In this document: in pieces, positions 1 to 8,464 of the stretch
How the letters are laid out: each line of letters begins with the position of its first letter
Numbering within the stretch: position 1 is the first letter of the stretch
Assembly: GCA_947447975.1 (NCBI GenBank)
Contig: CANFLU010000019.1
Location: 1-52,301, forward strand
Origin: Comamonadaceae bacterium
GTDB taxonomy: Bacteria; Pseudomonadota; Gammaproteobacteria; Burkholderiales; Burkholderiaceae_C
Direction of reading: 5' to 3'
DNA: 52,301 nucleotides
Translations under genes and position numbers: made by a program
Notes under the pieces: generated by a model
What the model was told of the DNA's origin: nothing
The model's database searches: none
The model's input: the letters and a program-made list of their open reading frames with translations, nothing else

Positions 1-843
1 CAGCACTTTGTGCATGGTTTTGTGGAGCAGGTCGAAGGCATAGACTTTGAAAACAAAGTGCGCATGGGCATACGGGACAACCGCTATGACGCCATGGTGC
101 CCCAGGTCGTGGGGCCGCTGCGCCTCAAAGGCCGGGTACATGCCATGGAAGCGCAACTGGCCCGCGCACATACCCAACGCACCCTGAAATTCACCTTGCC
201 CGGCCCCATGACGATTGTGGACACCGTGGCCGACCAGTACTACGGCGGCGGGCGTGAAGGCCGTATCAAAATGGCCTTCGCCTTTGCCGAACTGCTCAAT
301 GCCGAGGCGCTGGCGCTGCAGGCCGATGGCGTGGACATTGTGCAGTTTGACGAACCTGCCTTCAATGTGTACATGGACGACGCAGCCGACTGGGGCGTAC
401 AAGCCCTCGAGCGCGCCGCCCAGGGCCTGCGCTGTAAAACCGCCGTGCATATTTGCTACGGCTACGGCATCAAGGCCAACACGGACTGGAAAAACACCCT
501 GGGCCATGAGTGGCGCCAGTATGAAAAAGTATTTCCCGCGCTCTCCAAGAGCAGCATCAACCAAGTCAGCCTGGAATGCGCGCATTCGCATGTGCCCATG
601 GATTTGATGGCCTTGCTCGAAGGCAAAGAAGTGATGGTCGGCGTCATCGACGTAGCCTCCGATGTGGTGGAAACGCCCGAAGAAGTGGCCGACACCATAG
701 GCCGTGCCTTGCAATTTGTACCCAAAATGAAGCTCACCGCTTGCACCAACTGCGGCATGGCGCCCATGGACCGCGCCATTGCCACGCGCAAGCTCTATGC
801 GCTGGCCCAAGGTGCTGAAATTGCGCGCCAACGCCACGGCTAA
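1..843 (+). CDS. Core MetE-type methionine synthase, 5' end cut by window
   Basis: The reading frame is open from base 1 and stops at 841-843, so only the C-terminal 280 residues are present. The protein is the catalytic, zinc-binding half of cobalamin-independent methionine synthase (MetE/UroD-like barrel). The segment VQFDEPAF, the HICYGYG segment and the late CTNCGM motif (metal/thiolate site) are visible. It transfers a methyl group to homocysteine to make methionine in the cytosol. Short core-MetE proteins lacking the N-terminal folate domain are known; the MesD branch, described from Acidovorax and relatives, works with the DUF1852 protein MesX. The gene upstream is outside the window, so the MesD assignment is inference. 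The fragment cannot be full-length MetE plus N-domain judged from this piece alone. Confidence 0.8.
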   Translation, partial: QHFVHGFVEQVEGIDFENKVRMGIRDNRYDAMVPQVVGPLRLKGRVHAMEAQLARAHTQRTLKFTLPGPMTIVDTVADQYYGGGREGRIKMAFAFAELLNAEALALQADGVDIVQFDEPAFNVYMDDAADWGVQALERAAQGLRCKTAVHICYGYGIKANTDWKNTLGHEWRQYEKVFPALSKSSINQVSLECAHSHVPMDLMALLEGKEVMVGVIDVASDVVETPEEVADTIGRALQFVPKMKLTACTNCGMAPMDRAIATRKLYALAQGAEIARQRHG

Positions 844-895
844 ACCCGCTTCACCCGCAGCGCCCCTACCAGCCTTTCACTGAAAAGACAGCGCC

Positions 896-1486
896 ATGTC
901 CAAAACCATTGAATTCTTTTTTGATTTCGGTAGCCCCACCACCTACTTGGCCAACACCCAGTTGCCCAAGTTGGCGCAGGAATGTGGCGCACACCTGGTG
1001 TACCGGCCTATGCTGCTGGGCGGTGTATTCAAAGCCACCGGCAATGCCAGCCCGGTCACCGTACCCGCCAAGGGCCGCTGGATGGGCCAGGACATGCAGC
1101 GCTGGGCAGACCGATACGGCGTGCCCTTTGCGTTTAACCCGCATTTCCCTATCAACACCCTGCCCTTGATGCGCGGCGCCTGCGGCATCCAAATGCGCCA
1201 TCCCGATGCTTTGGGGCGCTACATCGATACGGTGTTTCAGGCCATGTGGGTCAAGCCCTGCAATATGGGCGATCCGCAGGTGCTGGCCCAGGTGCTGGGC
1301 GCAGTGGGCTTTGAAGCGCAGGAATTTATGGATTTGATTGCCGACCCGCAAGTCAAAGCCCAGCTGATCAGCAACACCGACGAAGCGGTGGCGCGCGGCG
1401 TTTTTGGCGCCCCGACTATGTTTGTGGGCGACCATATGTTCTTCGGCCAGGACCGGCTGGATTTTGTACGCCACGCCCTGGCCTGA
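896..1486 (+). CDS. 2-hydroxychromene-2-carboxylate isomerase family (DsbA/kappa-GST fold)
   Basis: This 196-residue protein has the HCCA isomerase signature: an N-terminal IEFFFDFGSPTTYLA segment, a middle helical insertion with FNPHFPINT, and the thioredoxin-fold end VARGVFGAPTMFVG. Founding members (NahD) isomerise 2-hydroxychromene-2-carboxylate in naphthalene degradation using glutathione. No other aromatic-degradation genes are nearby, so the real substrate is unknown and it may act as a general glutathione-linked isomerase. It begins 52 bp after the methionine synthase and ends 41 bp before the FabH-like gene, suggesting co-transcription. It is cytosolic; no signal peptide is visible. 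Confidence 0.85.
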   Translation: MSKTIEFFFDFGSPTTYLANTQLPKLAQECGAHLVYRPMLLGGVFKATGNASPVTVPAKGRWMGQDMQRWADRYGVPFAFNPHFPINTLPLMRGACGIQMRHPDALGRYIDTVFQAMWVKPCNMGDPQVLAQVLGAVGFEAQEFMDLIADPQVKAQLISNTDEAVARGVFGAPTMFVGDHMFFGQDRLDFVRHALA

Positions 1487-1527
1487 GCCACCTGCGCCAC
1501 ACACCTGCCCAAGTTCAAGGAAACCCT

Positions 1528-2646
1528 ATGCATCGCGTTGCCATCAGCAGCACCGGCCTGTTTACCCCGCCACACACCATCAGCAATGAAGAACTGGTGC
1601 AGGCCTATAACGAATATGCTGCGCTGGAAAACACCCGCCACGCCGACGCGATTGCCGCAGGCACGCACACTGCGCTCACCGATTCGAGCGTGGAGTTCAT
1701 CGAAAAGGCCTCGGGTATAAAAAGCCGCTACGTGATGGAAAAGCAAGGGGTCATCGACCCGACCCGTATGCGCCCGCGCTTTACACCGCGTCCGGACAGC
1801 GAGATTTCTATGATGGCTGAGATCGGCGTGCTGGCCTGCCAGGACGCATTGCGCACAGCCGGCAAGACGGCGGCGGACGTGGATGGCCTGATTTGCGCCG
1901 CTGCCAATATGCAGCGCCCCTATCCGGCCATGGGCGTGGAAATTCAGACGGCGCTGGGCATACATGGCTACGCTTTTGACATGAACGTGGCTTGTTCCTC
2001 AGCGACCTTTGCGCTGGAGCTAGCGTATAACGCGGTGCGCACCGGACAATCGCGTGCGGTGCTGGTGGTCAACCCAGAAATTACCTCGGCACATTTGGCC
2101 TGGAAAGACCGTGACTGCCATTTCATCTTTGGTGACGTGTGCACCGCCATTTTGGTCGAGCGTCTGGACTTGGCCCCCGAAGGCGCTTTTGAGATTTTGG
2201 GCACGCGCTTGCTCAGCACTTTTTCCAACAATATCCGCAATAACCAGGGCTTTATGTCGCGCGCCGAAGACCGCGACCCGGACGACCGCGACCAGCTCTT
2301 TCGGCAAGAGGGCCGCAAAGTCTTCAAGGAAGTCTGCCCCATGGCGGCTGAGCATATTGAAAGCCATTTGCAAAGCCTGGACTTGACACCGGAGCAGGTG
2401 CGCCGCTACTGGCTGCACCAGGCCAATTTGTCCATGAACCAGTTCATCATCCGCCGCCTGCTCGGGCGCGATGCCAGCGCCGACGAAGCGCCCGTCATCT
2501 TGGACGAGTTTGCCAACACCGCTTCTGCCGGCTCCATTATTTCTTTTCACCGCAACAAAGCGGACATCCAAAGCGGTGAAACCGGCGTGATCTGCTCGTT
2601 TGGCGCAGGCTATTCGATTGGCAGCGTGATCGTGCGCAAGACCTAG
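1528..2646 (+). CDS. Beta-ketoacyl-ACP synthase III-like (FabH family) condensing enzyme
   Basis: At 372 residues this is longer than housekeeping FabH (about 320). The catalytic triad is visible: Cys156 in NVACSSAT, His297 in WLHQAN and Asn330 in FANTASAG. It should condense an acyl-CoA starter with malonyl-ACP, or make a related Claisen product. A long insertion lies around residues 215-290. AAGGAAACCCT precedes ATG 1528 and supports the start. No acyl carrier protein or fatty-acid genes flank it, so it is probably a specialised paralogue rather than the main FabH. Its partner acyl group cannot be read from sequence. Confidence 0.85.
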   Translation: MHRVAISSTGLFTPPHTISNEELVQAYNEYAALENTRHADAIAAGTHTALTDSSVEFIEKASGIKSRYVMEKQGVIDPTRMRPRFTPRPDSEISMMAEIGVLACQDALRTAGKTAADVDGLICAAANMQRPYPAMGVEIQTALGIHGYAFDMNVACSSATFALELAYNAVRTGQSRAVLVVNPEITSAHLAWKDRDCHFIFGDVCTAILVERLDLAPEGAFEILGTRLLSTFSNNIRNNQGFMSRAEDRDPDDRDQLFRQEGRKVFKEVCPMAAEHIESHLQSLDLTPEQVRRYWLHQANLSMNQFIIRRLLGRDASADEAPVILDEFANTASAGSIISFHRNKADIQSGETGVICSFGAGYSIGSVIVRKT

Positions 2647-2694
2647 ATTGCGCGACTTGCGGGGTTCGCGACCCCGATGAACCCAGCTACAGGT

Positions 2695-3222
2695 TTATAT
2701 CAATGTCCGCTGCAAACGCAGCTCGGATAGGGTGTGCCCTGCTACCTGCACTTCGCGCTCGGCACCGGGTTCGCGCTTGAAACCGGCCAGTTCAAAAAAA
2801 CGCAAGCCAGTCGCATTGCGCGCTTGCATCCACAGGGTGACATCGATACAGCCTTCGTCGTGCAAGCCCTGGCGCGCTGCGTGCCACAGAGACAAGCCCA
2901 CGCCCAAGCCCTGAAAATCCGGGTGTACATACATATCGCTGATCTCGCCCGTGGTCTGGCGGCTGCCATCGTCACGGCTGCGGTCAAAGCCGACAAAACC
3001 GACGATGCGCTCGCCATGCATCGCAGCCATGACTTGGGGTTCGGCAAACTCAATGGCTTCGCGCCAATAGGCCTGGCGCTTGTCCTGGCCCAAGGGCGGT
3101 AGCTGGTCGGTGCCCAAGAGGGAGCGGTACAAATCAAGCGCAACCAGCGCATATAAATCACTGATCGCTTTGGCATCGCGCACGGCGGTGGCGCGTACCG
3201 GAAAAACAGAGGTGCTGGACAT
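2695..3222 (-). CDS. GNAT family N-acetyltransferase
   Basis: The GNAT fold is seen from the N-terminal VRATAVRDAKAISDLY strand-helix, the ISDMYVHPDFQGLGVGLSL acetyl-CoA pyrophosphate loop (Q/R-x-x-G-x-G/A type), and the C-terminal ATGLRFFELAGFKRE motif. It would acetylate an amine on a small molecule or protein; the substrate is not identifiable. I prefer the ATG at 3222, giving MSSTSVFPVRAT; a GTG at 3237 would add five residues. Neither start has a strong ribosome binding site. The gene converges on the FabH-like gene. Confidence 0.8.
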   Translation of the reverse strand: MSSTSVFPVRATAVRDAKAISDLYALVALDLYRSLLGTDQLPPLGQDKRQAYWREAIEFAEPQVMAAMHGERIVGFVGFDRSRDDGSRQTTGEISDMYVHPDFQGLGVGLSLWHAARQGLHDEGCIDVTLWMQARNATGLRFFELAGFKREPGAEREVQVAGHTLSELRLQRTLI

Positions 3223-3325
3223 GGGAACTGCAATCACAAAAAAACTTTAAAAATACCCTCCCATTGTCGCAGGATTGAAAAGGGCTTCAAGCCCCCAAAG
3301 CGGCATAGGCGTTAAGCTTTGCTCT

Positions 3326-4060
3326 ATGCGCCGGGATATAACAAGAATTTTTCTCAAACCCCTGTGGCGCCTTGCTTTGTGCTGCTGGCTGCTAAGCGCA
3401 TGCCTGCAAGCGCAGGCCCTGCCTTTTGAAGACAGCATGGCCCAGCGCACCCTGGCATGCACAGCTTGCCACGGCCCACAGGGCCGCTCCGGCCCCGATG
3501 GCTACTATCCCCGCCTTGCGGGCAAGCCTGCCGGATACCTTTACAACCAACTCGTCAACCTGCAACAAGGGCGGCGCAACTACCCGCTGATGCAAAGCCT
3601 GCTCGCGCCTTTGGACGATGCGTATCTGCGCGCGCTGGCCGATTATTTTGCGGCGCTGGAAATCCCCTACCCCCCGCCTGCGCCGCCATCTGCTGACAAG
3701 GCGGTTTTGGCGCGTGGGCTGCAACTGGTTCGCCGCGGCGACCTGGACTTGCAGATACCGGCCTGCGTGCAATGCCACGGCACTGCGCTGACCGGCACGC
3801 AGCCTTCGGTGCCGGGCTTGTTAGGCCTGCCACGTGATTACCTCAACGCCCAGTTAGGTAGCTGGCAAAACGGCCAACGCCAAGCCCAGACGCCCGACTG
3901 CATGGCGGATATCGCCAAGCGTTTGAGCGATGCCGATGTGCATGCCCTGAGCACGTGGTTGTCCAGCCAAACCGTGCCACTGGTCTCGCGCGCAACCGCG
4001 CAAAAACCACCTCTGCCCCCCGGCGCCAAAGAGATTCGCTGCGGGAGCGCGCCGTGGTGA
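3326..4060 (+). CDS. Diheme cytochrome c (c4-like), exported
   Basis: The start at ATG 3326 gives MRRDITRIFLKPLWRLALCC followed by a hydrophobic stretch ending in AQA-LPFED, a clear signal peptide; an upstream TTG at 3275 is less likely. Two heme-attachment motifs, CTACH and CVQCH, lie in two similar halves, each with downstream Met-containing loops typical of class I cytochromes. It is a periplasmic electron carrier or dehydrogenase subunit. Its stop overlaps the next gene's GTG start (GTGA at 4057-4060), implying translational coupling to a triheme cytochrome. The pair probably passes electrons from a periplasmic dehydrogenase to the terminal oxidase; no catalytic subunit is in the window. 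Confidence 0.85.
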   Translation: MRRDITRIFLKPLWRLALCCWLLSACLQAQALPFEDSMAQRTLACTACHGPQGRSGPDGYYPRLAGKPAGYLYNQLVNLQQGRRNYPLMQSLLAPLDDAYLRALADYFAALEIPYPPPAPPSADKAVLARGLQLVRRGDLDLQIPACVQCHGTALTGTQPSVPGLLGLPRDYLNAQLGSWQNGQRQAQTPDCMADIAKRLSDADVHALSTWLSSQTVPLVSRATAQKPPLPPGAKEIRCGSAPW

Positions 4061-5475
4061 GGCGCGGCACCTTGCGCGCGCTGGCTCTCGCGCTATGCAC
4101 GGTACTAGCAGGCGCGCTGCTATGGGCCTTGTGGGGCTTTGATGCCTATTACCGGCAAGCGAGCGTCAGCCCCATTGCGCAGACGACAACCGCCGCAAAC
4201 GCTTCCGCCAGCGCGGGCAGTGAAAACACGGGGAACGCCTCTGTGCAAGCGCCCTCCCTAGCGCAGGTGGAGCGCGGGCAATACTTGGCCCGCGTGGGTA
4301 ATTGCGTGTTTTGCCATACCGCGCCCGCTGGCGCCCTACTCGCCGGTGGGCGGGCCATTACTACGCCTTTTGGTACGGTCTACACCAGCAACCTGACCCC
4401 GGACGCGGCGCATGGATTGGGGCGTTGGACGGCCAACGATTTCTGGCAAGCCCTGCACCTGGGTCTGGGTCCGCAGGGGCAGCGCCTCTCGCCCGCCTTT
4501 CCCTACACCAGCTACAGCCGCTTGACACGTACCGACGCGGATGCGCTGTGGGCCTACCTGCAATCGGTGCCCGCCGTGCCCCGACCCCAAGCCGCTGCGA
4601 ATATGGTCTGGCCATTGGGCACGCAAACCGCGCTCGGACTGTGGCGGGCGTTGTACTTTCGCCCTTTCCAAGACGCGCGGGAAAGCGCAGCGCCAGACGG
4701 TACGGACCCGGTGGCCTGGACGCGCGGGCGCTATTTGGTCGAAGGTCTGGGCCATTGCCAGGAATGCCACAGCCCGCGTGACGTACTGGGCGGCTTGCGC
4801 AATGCGTCTCGCGGCACGGGCGGTGTCTTGCCCGGCCTGCCCTGGTATGCGCCTTCCTTGCGTGACACCGCGCAGGCCGGAGCGACCGACGGCCCCGCAC
4901 TGCAAAGCTTTTTACAAACCGGCCTAGGCGCTGGCCGCTTTGCCACCGGCCCCATGGCCGAAGTGGTTCTGCACGGCACGCAATACCTGAGCGACGCGGA
5001 TGCGCAGGCGATGGTGGTGTATTTGCAGTCTTTGGTCGCGATGAAAGTAGGCAGTGCAATGCCACCTCCCCATCAAGATGCGGACAAGAGCCACCTTGAA
5101 GGTTCACATTCAATTGCTAAGGCCAACGCAAGCGCTACGCAAGTGCAAGGCGCAGACATTTATAAAAATCACTGCGCCGACTGCCACGGTGACCAAGGCC
5201 AAGGCCGCGACAGCGTGTACCCCGCACTCGCGGGCAACCGGGCACTGCTCATGGAAAAGCCCCATAACGCAGTCCTGAGCGTGCTCTACGGTGGATTTGC
5301 GCCATCCACGCATGGCAACGCCAGGCCTTTTGGCATGCCGCCCTTTATGCTGGAACTGAGCAACGCGCAAATTGCGCAGGTGCTGAGCTATGCCCGCAGC
5401 GCCTGGGGCAACCAGGCCGCGCCGATCAGTGAATTGCAAGTGCAAGCCGTGCGCGATCCGCAGCAGCGGCGATGA
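4057..5475 (+). CDS. Triheme membrane-anchored cytochrome c (alcohol/gluconate dehydrogenase cytochrome-subunit-like)
   Basis: From the GTG at 4057, which overlaps the upstream stop, the protein has 472 residues. An N-terminal membrane anchor (LRALALALCTVLAGALLWAL) is followed by three CxxCH heme sites: CVFCH, CQECH and CADCH. This spacing matches the cytochrome c subunit of membrane alcohol, gluconate or aldehyde dehydrogenases (AdhB-like), which hands electrons to ubiquinone or to other cytochromes. The dehydrogenase flavoprotein or quinoprotein partner is absent from the window. A Ser/Ala-rich linker separates anchor and first heme domain. The open frame extends back to 3955 but that part overlaps the upstream cytochrome. 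The stop overlaps the next gene by 4 bp. Confidence 0.85.
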   Translation: MRRGTLRALALALCTVLAGALLWALWGFDAYYRQASVSPIAQTTTAANASASAGSENTGNASVQAPSLAQVERGQYLARVGNCVFCHTAPAGALLAGGRAITTPFGTVYTSNLTPDAAHGLGRWTANDFWQALHLGLGPQGQRLSPAFPYTSYSRLTRTDADALWAYLQSVPAVPRPQAAANMVWPLGTQTALGLWRALYFRPFQDARESAAPDGTDPVAWTRGRYLVEGLGHCQECHSPRDVLGGLRNASRGTGGVLPGLPWYAPSLRDTAQAGATDGPALQSFLQTGLGAGRFATGPMAEVVLHGTQYLSDADAQAMVVYLQSLVAMKVGSAMPPPHQDADKSHLEGSHSIAKANASATQVQGADIYKNHCADCHGDQGQGRDSVYPALAGNRALLMEKPHNAVLSVLYGGFAPSTHGNARPFGMPPFMLELSNAQIAQVLSYARSAWGNQAAPISELQVQAVRDPQQRR

Positions 5476-6131
5476 ACACGCGAAGCCGCCCGGACCTTGC
5501 GGACATCACACTGCTCTACCAGGACGATGCACTTGTGGTGCTGCACAAACCGGCGGGGCTGTTGTCGGTGCCCGGGCGCGGCGCGGACAAGCAGGACTGC
5601 GTGAGCGCCCGCGTGCAAGCGCAGTTCCCCGATGCACTGGTGGTACACCGCTTGGACATGGCGACCTCTGGCCTCATGCTGATGGCGCGCGGCGCCGATG
5701 TCCAGCGCGCTGTGAACCACGCTTTTGCCCATAGCCTGGTGGAAAAGCGCTATGTAGCGCACGTGGCCGGTCTGCTAGAGCCAGACGCCATCTGGCGCAC
5801 CATAGACTTGCCGATTGCCGTCGATTGGCCACGTCGCCCCTTGCGCATCATCCAGGCCGATGGCAAAGCCAGCCAAACCCGCTGGCGCTGCGTGGGGCAG
5901 GATGTGCATGGCAATAGCAGCCGCGTCGAACTCCAACCCCTGACCGGGCGCAGCCACCAATTGCGCCTGCATATGCAGGCTATGGGCTATCCCATCGTGG
6001 GCGATGCTTGGTATGCCCCCGCGCAAGTGCAGGCCATGGCCCCACGCCTGCTGTTGCACGCCTGCGCGCTGTCGCTCAAGCATCCGCACAACGGCATGCC
6101 CATGCACTGGGATTGCGCGGCGGACTTTTAA
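5472..6131 (+). CDS. RluA-family rRNA/tRNA pseudouridine synthase
   Basis: This 219-residue protein is the same length as E. coli RluA and carries the catalytic motif HRLDMATSGL with the nucleophilic Asp. VVLHKPAGLLSVPG near the N-terminus and LTGRSHQLRLHMQAMG near the C-terminus are further family blocks. It converts specific uridines to pseudouridine; RluA modifies 23S rRNA U746 and tRNA U32, but which target applies here is inference. There is no S4 domain. The ATG start overlaps the stop of the cytochrome gene (ATGA, 5472-5475), an unusual coupling of RNA modification to respiratory genes. Confidence 0.88.
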   Translation: MNTRSRPDLADITLLYQDDALVVLHKPAGLLSVPGRGADKQDCVSARVQAQFPDALVVHRLDMATSGLMLMARGADVQRAVNHAFAHSLVEKRYVAHVAGLLEPDAIWRTIDLPIAVDWPRRPLRIIQADGKASQTRWRCVGQDVHGNSSRVELQPLTGRSHQLRLHMQAMGYPIVGDAWYAPAQVQAMAPRLLLHACALSLKHPHNGMPMHWDCAADF

Positions 6132-6321
6132 AGCCGGGTGTTGGGCTTTACCACGAGGTATATGCCCTGCCGGGAGATGGGTTGAGCGGATTAATCAGGC
6201 CCGAGCGCTGCGGGCCCTTCAGCGCGATCAGGAACCCATGGAGGACAATACTGGGAACGGGACTTGATTTGTTGTTTGCGCCAGTAAAGCGCCAGTACCC
6301 AGGCGGCCGTCTGCCTTCGTA

Positions 6322-6723
6322 TCACGGAATACTCAGTTGGATGGCATCTAACTGGGCGTGCCAAATTTGTACGATCGCCGCAAGTGTCCGTTTTGTTCCA
6401 GGGGCACCGGCCGCTACAAAGTGGCAGTCAAGACTGACACTGCCGTCTTCGCCAAGGAGTGATGTTTTACTGTCTGGACTGCATGCAACTGGCACGCCGT
6501 CCAGCGAAAGGGTCATGGACAAGCGCGTGTCGTCGTGACTGCCCGAGAAATCTGCCTTGAAGCGCATTTTTTGCCCTTCTGTGGTGATCGTCACAGGGCA
6601 ATGGAATTCTTGCCATTTCCAGTTAGCCGCATGTGTTTCGCAGGTCAAAACCTCTGCGGCACAAGGCGTACCAGCGCCCATGGCAAACCAGCAAATGATC
6701 GCTGCCCCTACCCGCCACGCCAT
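6322..6723 (-). CDS. Small secreted protein of unknown function
   Basis: The open frame extends to 6921, but AAGGAG nine bases before ATG 6723 fixes the start. The 133-residue product begins MAWRVGAAIICWFAMGAG and ends the leader near CAAEV, a convincing signal peptide. The mature part is a small beta-rich domain with Cys pairs (VLTCETHAANW, FHCPVTI, VACSPD, LDCHFVA) that could form disulfides. I do not recognise the family. It converges on the RluA gene and is isolated from other genes, so no role can be given. Confidence 0.6.
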   Translation of the reverse strand: MAWRVGAAIICWFAMGAGTPCAAEVLTCETHAANWKWQEFHCPVTITTEGQKMRFKADFSGSHDDTRLSMTLSLDGVPVACSPDSKTSLLGEDGSVSLDCHFVAAGAPGTKRTLAAIVQIWHAQLDAIQLSIP

Positions 6724-6944
6724 GCTAGGGCTCCTTGCACCGGAAACACCGGCCCCTCTGTTTGCAAGTTTGTTGTTTGGCCGTGAAAGTGTCATAAAAA
6801 AGCATGAGCGCACCGGGAATGCAGGCCATTGGCTCAACAAGCACCAATAGCCGCCCACCGCAAATGTGCCCAACCAATACAGGCAGCACCACCGAGCAGA
6901 TAGCGCCAAAACATCAGCCAAGCCCCAGCGCCTAAAATGCCCCG

Positions 6945-7799
6945 GTGACCTCCATCCTCAACGCCGACCTGCATTGCCACTCTGTGGTCTCGGACGGCAC
7001 CCTGACCCCTGAAGCCCTGGCCGAACGCGCCGCCTCCCATGGCGTGGAGCTGTGGGCGCTGACCGACCACGACGAAATCGGCGGCCAGGCCCGCGCAGCC
7101 GCAGCCGCCAAGGCCGTCGGCATGCGCTACGTCACCGGCGTAGAAATTTCCGTCACCTTTCTGGGCAAAACCGTCCATATCGTCGGTCTGGGCATCGATA
7201 CCGACCATCCGGATTTGCGCGAAGGCCTGGAACGCACACGCGGCGGGCGCAGGCTGCGGGCGCAGGACATGGCCGACGGCCTGGCCAAAGTAGGCATCAA
7301 GGGCGCGTTTGAAGGCGCGCTGCAGTACGTGGGCAACCCAGACTTGATTTCCCGCACCCATTTCGCTCGGCATTTGGTGGAGACCGGCGTGTGCAAAGAC
7401 ACCAACGAAGTGTTTCGCAAATACCTGACCGAGGGCAAGCCCGGCTTTGTAGAGCACCGCTGGGCCACGCTCAAAGACGCGGTGGGCTGGATTACTGGCG
7501 CGGGCGGTATGGCGGTGGTGGCGCATCCGGCGCGCTATAAATTTACCCCCAACGAAGAGTTCGCGCTGTTTACCGAATTCAAAGGCCATGGTGGGCGCGG
7601 CGTGGAAGTGGTGACCGGCAGCCATTCGGCGGCGGAATATGTCACCTATGCCGCCACCGCGCAAGAGTTTGGGCTGGCCGCATCGCGCGGCAGCGACTTT
7701 CACAGCCCCTTAGAAAGCCACACCGAACTGGGCACCCTGCCCTATCTGCCCGGGGGTTTGACCCCCGTGTGGGAACTGCTGGCCGCGCGCATCCAGTAA
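6945..7799 (+). CDS. PHP-domain phosphoesterase (RNase AM / nucleoside 3',5'-bisphosphate phosphatase type)
   Basis: The PHP metal-binding pattern is complete: DLHCHSVVSDG, LTDHDEIGG, GVEIS, HIVGLGID, VVAHPARYK and GSDFHSP. Members of this family, such as E. coli YciV (RNase AM) and its Chromobacterium homologue, hydrolyse 3',5'-bisphosphonucleotides and trim 5' ends of RNA. The start is a GTG at 6945. It heads a run of + strand genes with yciO, an M50 protease and trpS; the yciV-yciO neighbourhood is also known in enterobacteria. The 284-residue length fits the family. Confidence 0.85.
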   Translation: MTSILNADLHCHSVVSDGTLTPEALAERAASHGVELWALTDHDEIGGQARAAAAAKAVGMRYVTGVEISVTFLGKTVHIVGLGIDTDHPDLREGLERTRGGRRLRAQDMADGLAKVGIKGAFEGALQYVGNPDLISRTHFARHLVETGVCKDTNEVFRKYLTEGKPGFVEHRWATLKDAVGWITGAGGMAVVAHPARYKFTPNEEFALFTEFKGHGGRGVEVVTGSHSAAEYVTYAATAQEFGLAASRGSDFHSPLESHTELGTLPYLPGGLTPVWELLAARIQ

Positions 7800-7807
7800 G
7801 CGACGCC

Positions 7808-8431
7808 GTGGCACAGTTTTTAGAAGTCCACCCGGACAACCCGCAACAACGCCTGCTCAAGCAAGCGGTGGGCTTGCTGCAAAAAGGCGGCGTGCTGGCG
7901 GTGCCCACCGATTCGAGCTACGCGCTGGTCTGCCACTTAGACGACAAAGCCGCTGCCGACCGGCTGCGCCACATTCGCGGGGTGGACGACAAGCACCACC
8001 TGACGCTGCTCTGCCGCGACCTGAGCGAGCTGGCCAATTACGCCCGCGTGGACAACCGGCAGTTCCGCCTGCTCAAGTCCGCCACGCCAGGGCCGTTTAC
8101 TTTTATCCTGGAAGCCAGCAAAGAAGTACCGCGCCGCCTGAGCCACCCCTCGCGCAAGACCATAGGCCTGCGCTTGCCCGAACATGCCTGTCTGCAAGCC
8201 CTGCTAGAACTGCATGGCGCGCCCTTGCTGGCCACTACCCTGATACCGCCGGGCGAAAGCCAGGCCCTCAACGATGCCGCCGACATACGTGAACGTTTTG
8301 AACACCAAATAGACGGCGTGATCGACGCCGGTGCCTGCGCGCTAGAACCCACCACGGTGATCGACCTGAGCACCGGCGAAGCCGAGGTGGTGCGTCTGGG
8401 CCGGGGTGACCCCGCCCGCTTGGGCCTTTAG
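7808..8431 (+). CDS. yciO: YciO (Sua5/YrdC/YwlC family)
   Basis: The open frame begins at 7769, but GTG 7808 gives VAQFLEVHPDNPQQRLL, the usual YciO N-terminus, and starts 8 bp after the PHP gene. The YrdC-like fold is seen in GGVLAVPTDSSYALVCHL, LTLLCRDLSELANY, TPGPFTFIL, RKTIGLRLP and PTTVIDLS. TsaC/Sua5 relatives make threonylcarbamoyl-AMP for tRNA t6A37; YciO resembles them but its physiological role is less certain. The 207-residue protein lacks a Sua5 C-terminal domain. Confidence 0.85.
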   Translation: MAQFLEVHPDNPQQRLLKQAVGLLQKGGVLAVPTDSSYALVCHLDDKAAADRLRHIRGVDDKHHLTLLCRDLSELANYARVDNRQFRLLKSATPGPFTFILEASKEVPRRLSHPSRKTIGLRLPEHACLQALLELHGAPLLATTLIPPGESQALNDAADIRERFEHQIDGVIDAGACALEPTTVIDLSTGEAEVVRLGRGDPARLGL

Positions 8432-8464
8432 TGCGCATCCCGCTAATTTATTGAAAGCCAGCAC

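Noticed and set aside
6834..7703. 289-codon minus-strand open frame opposite the PHP gene
   Set aside because: It is antisense to the PHP gene with its full metal-binding motif set; no domain seen.
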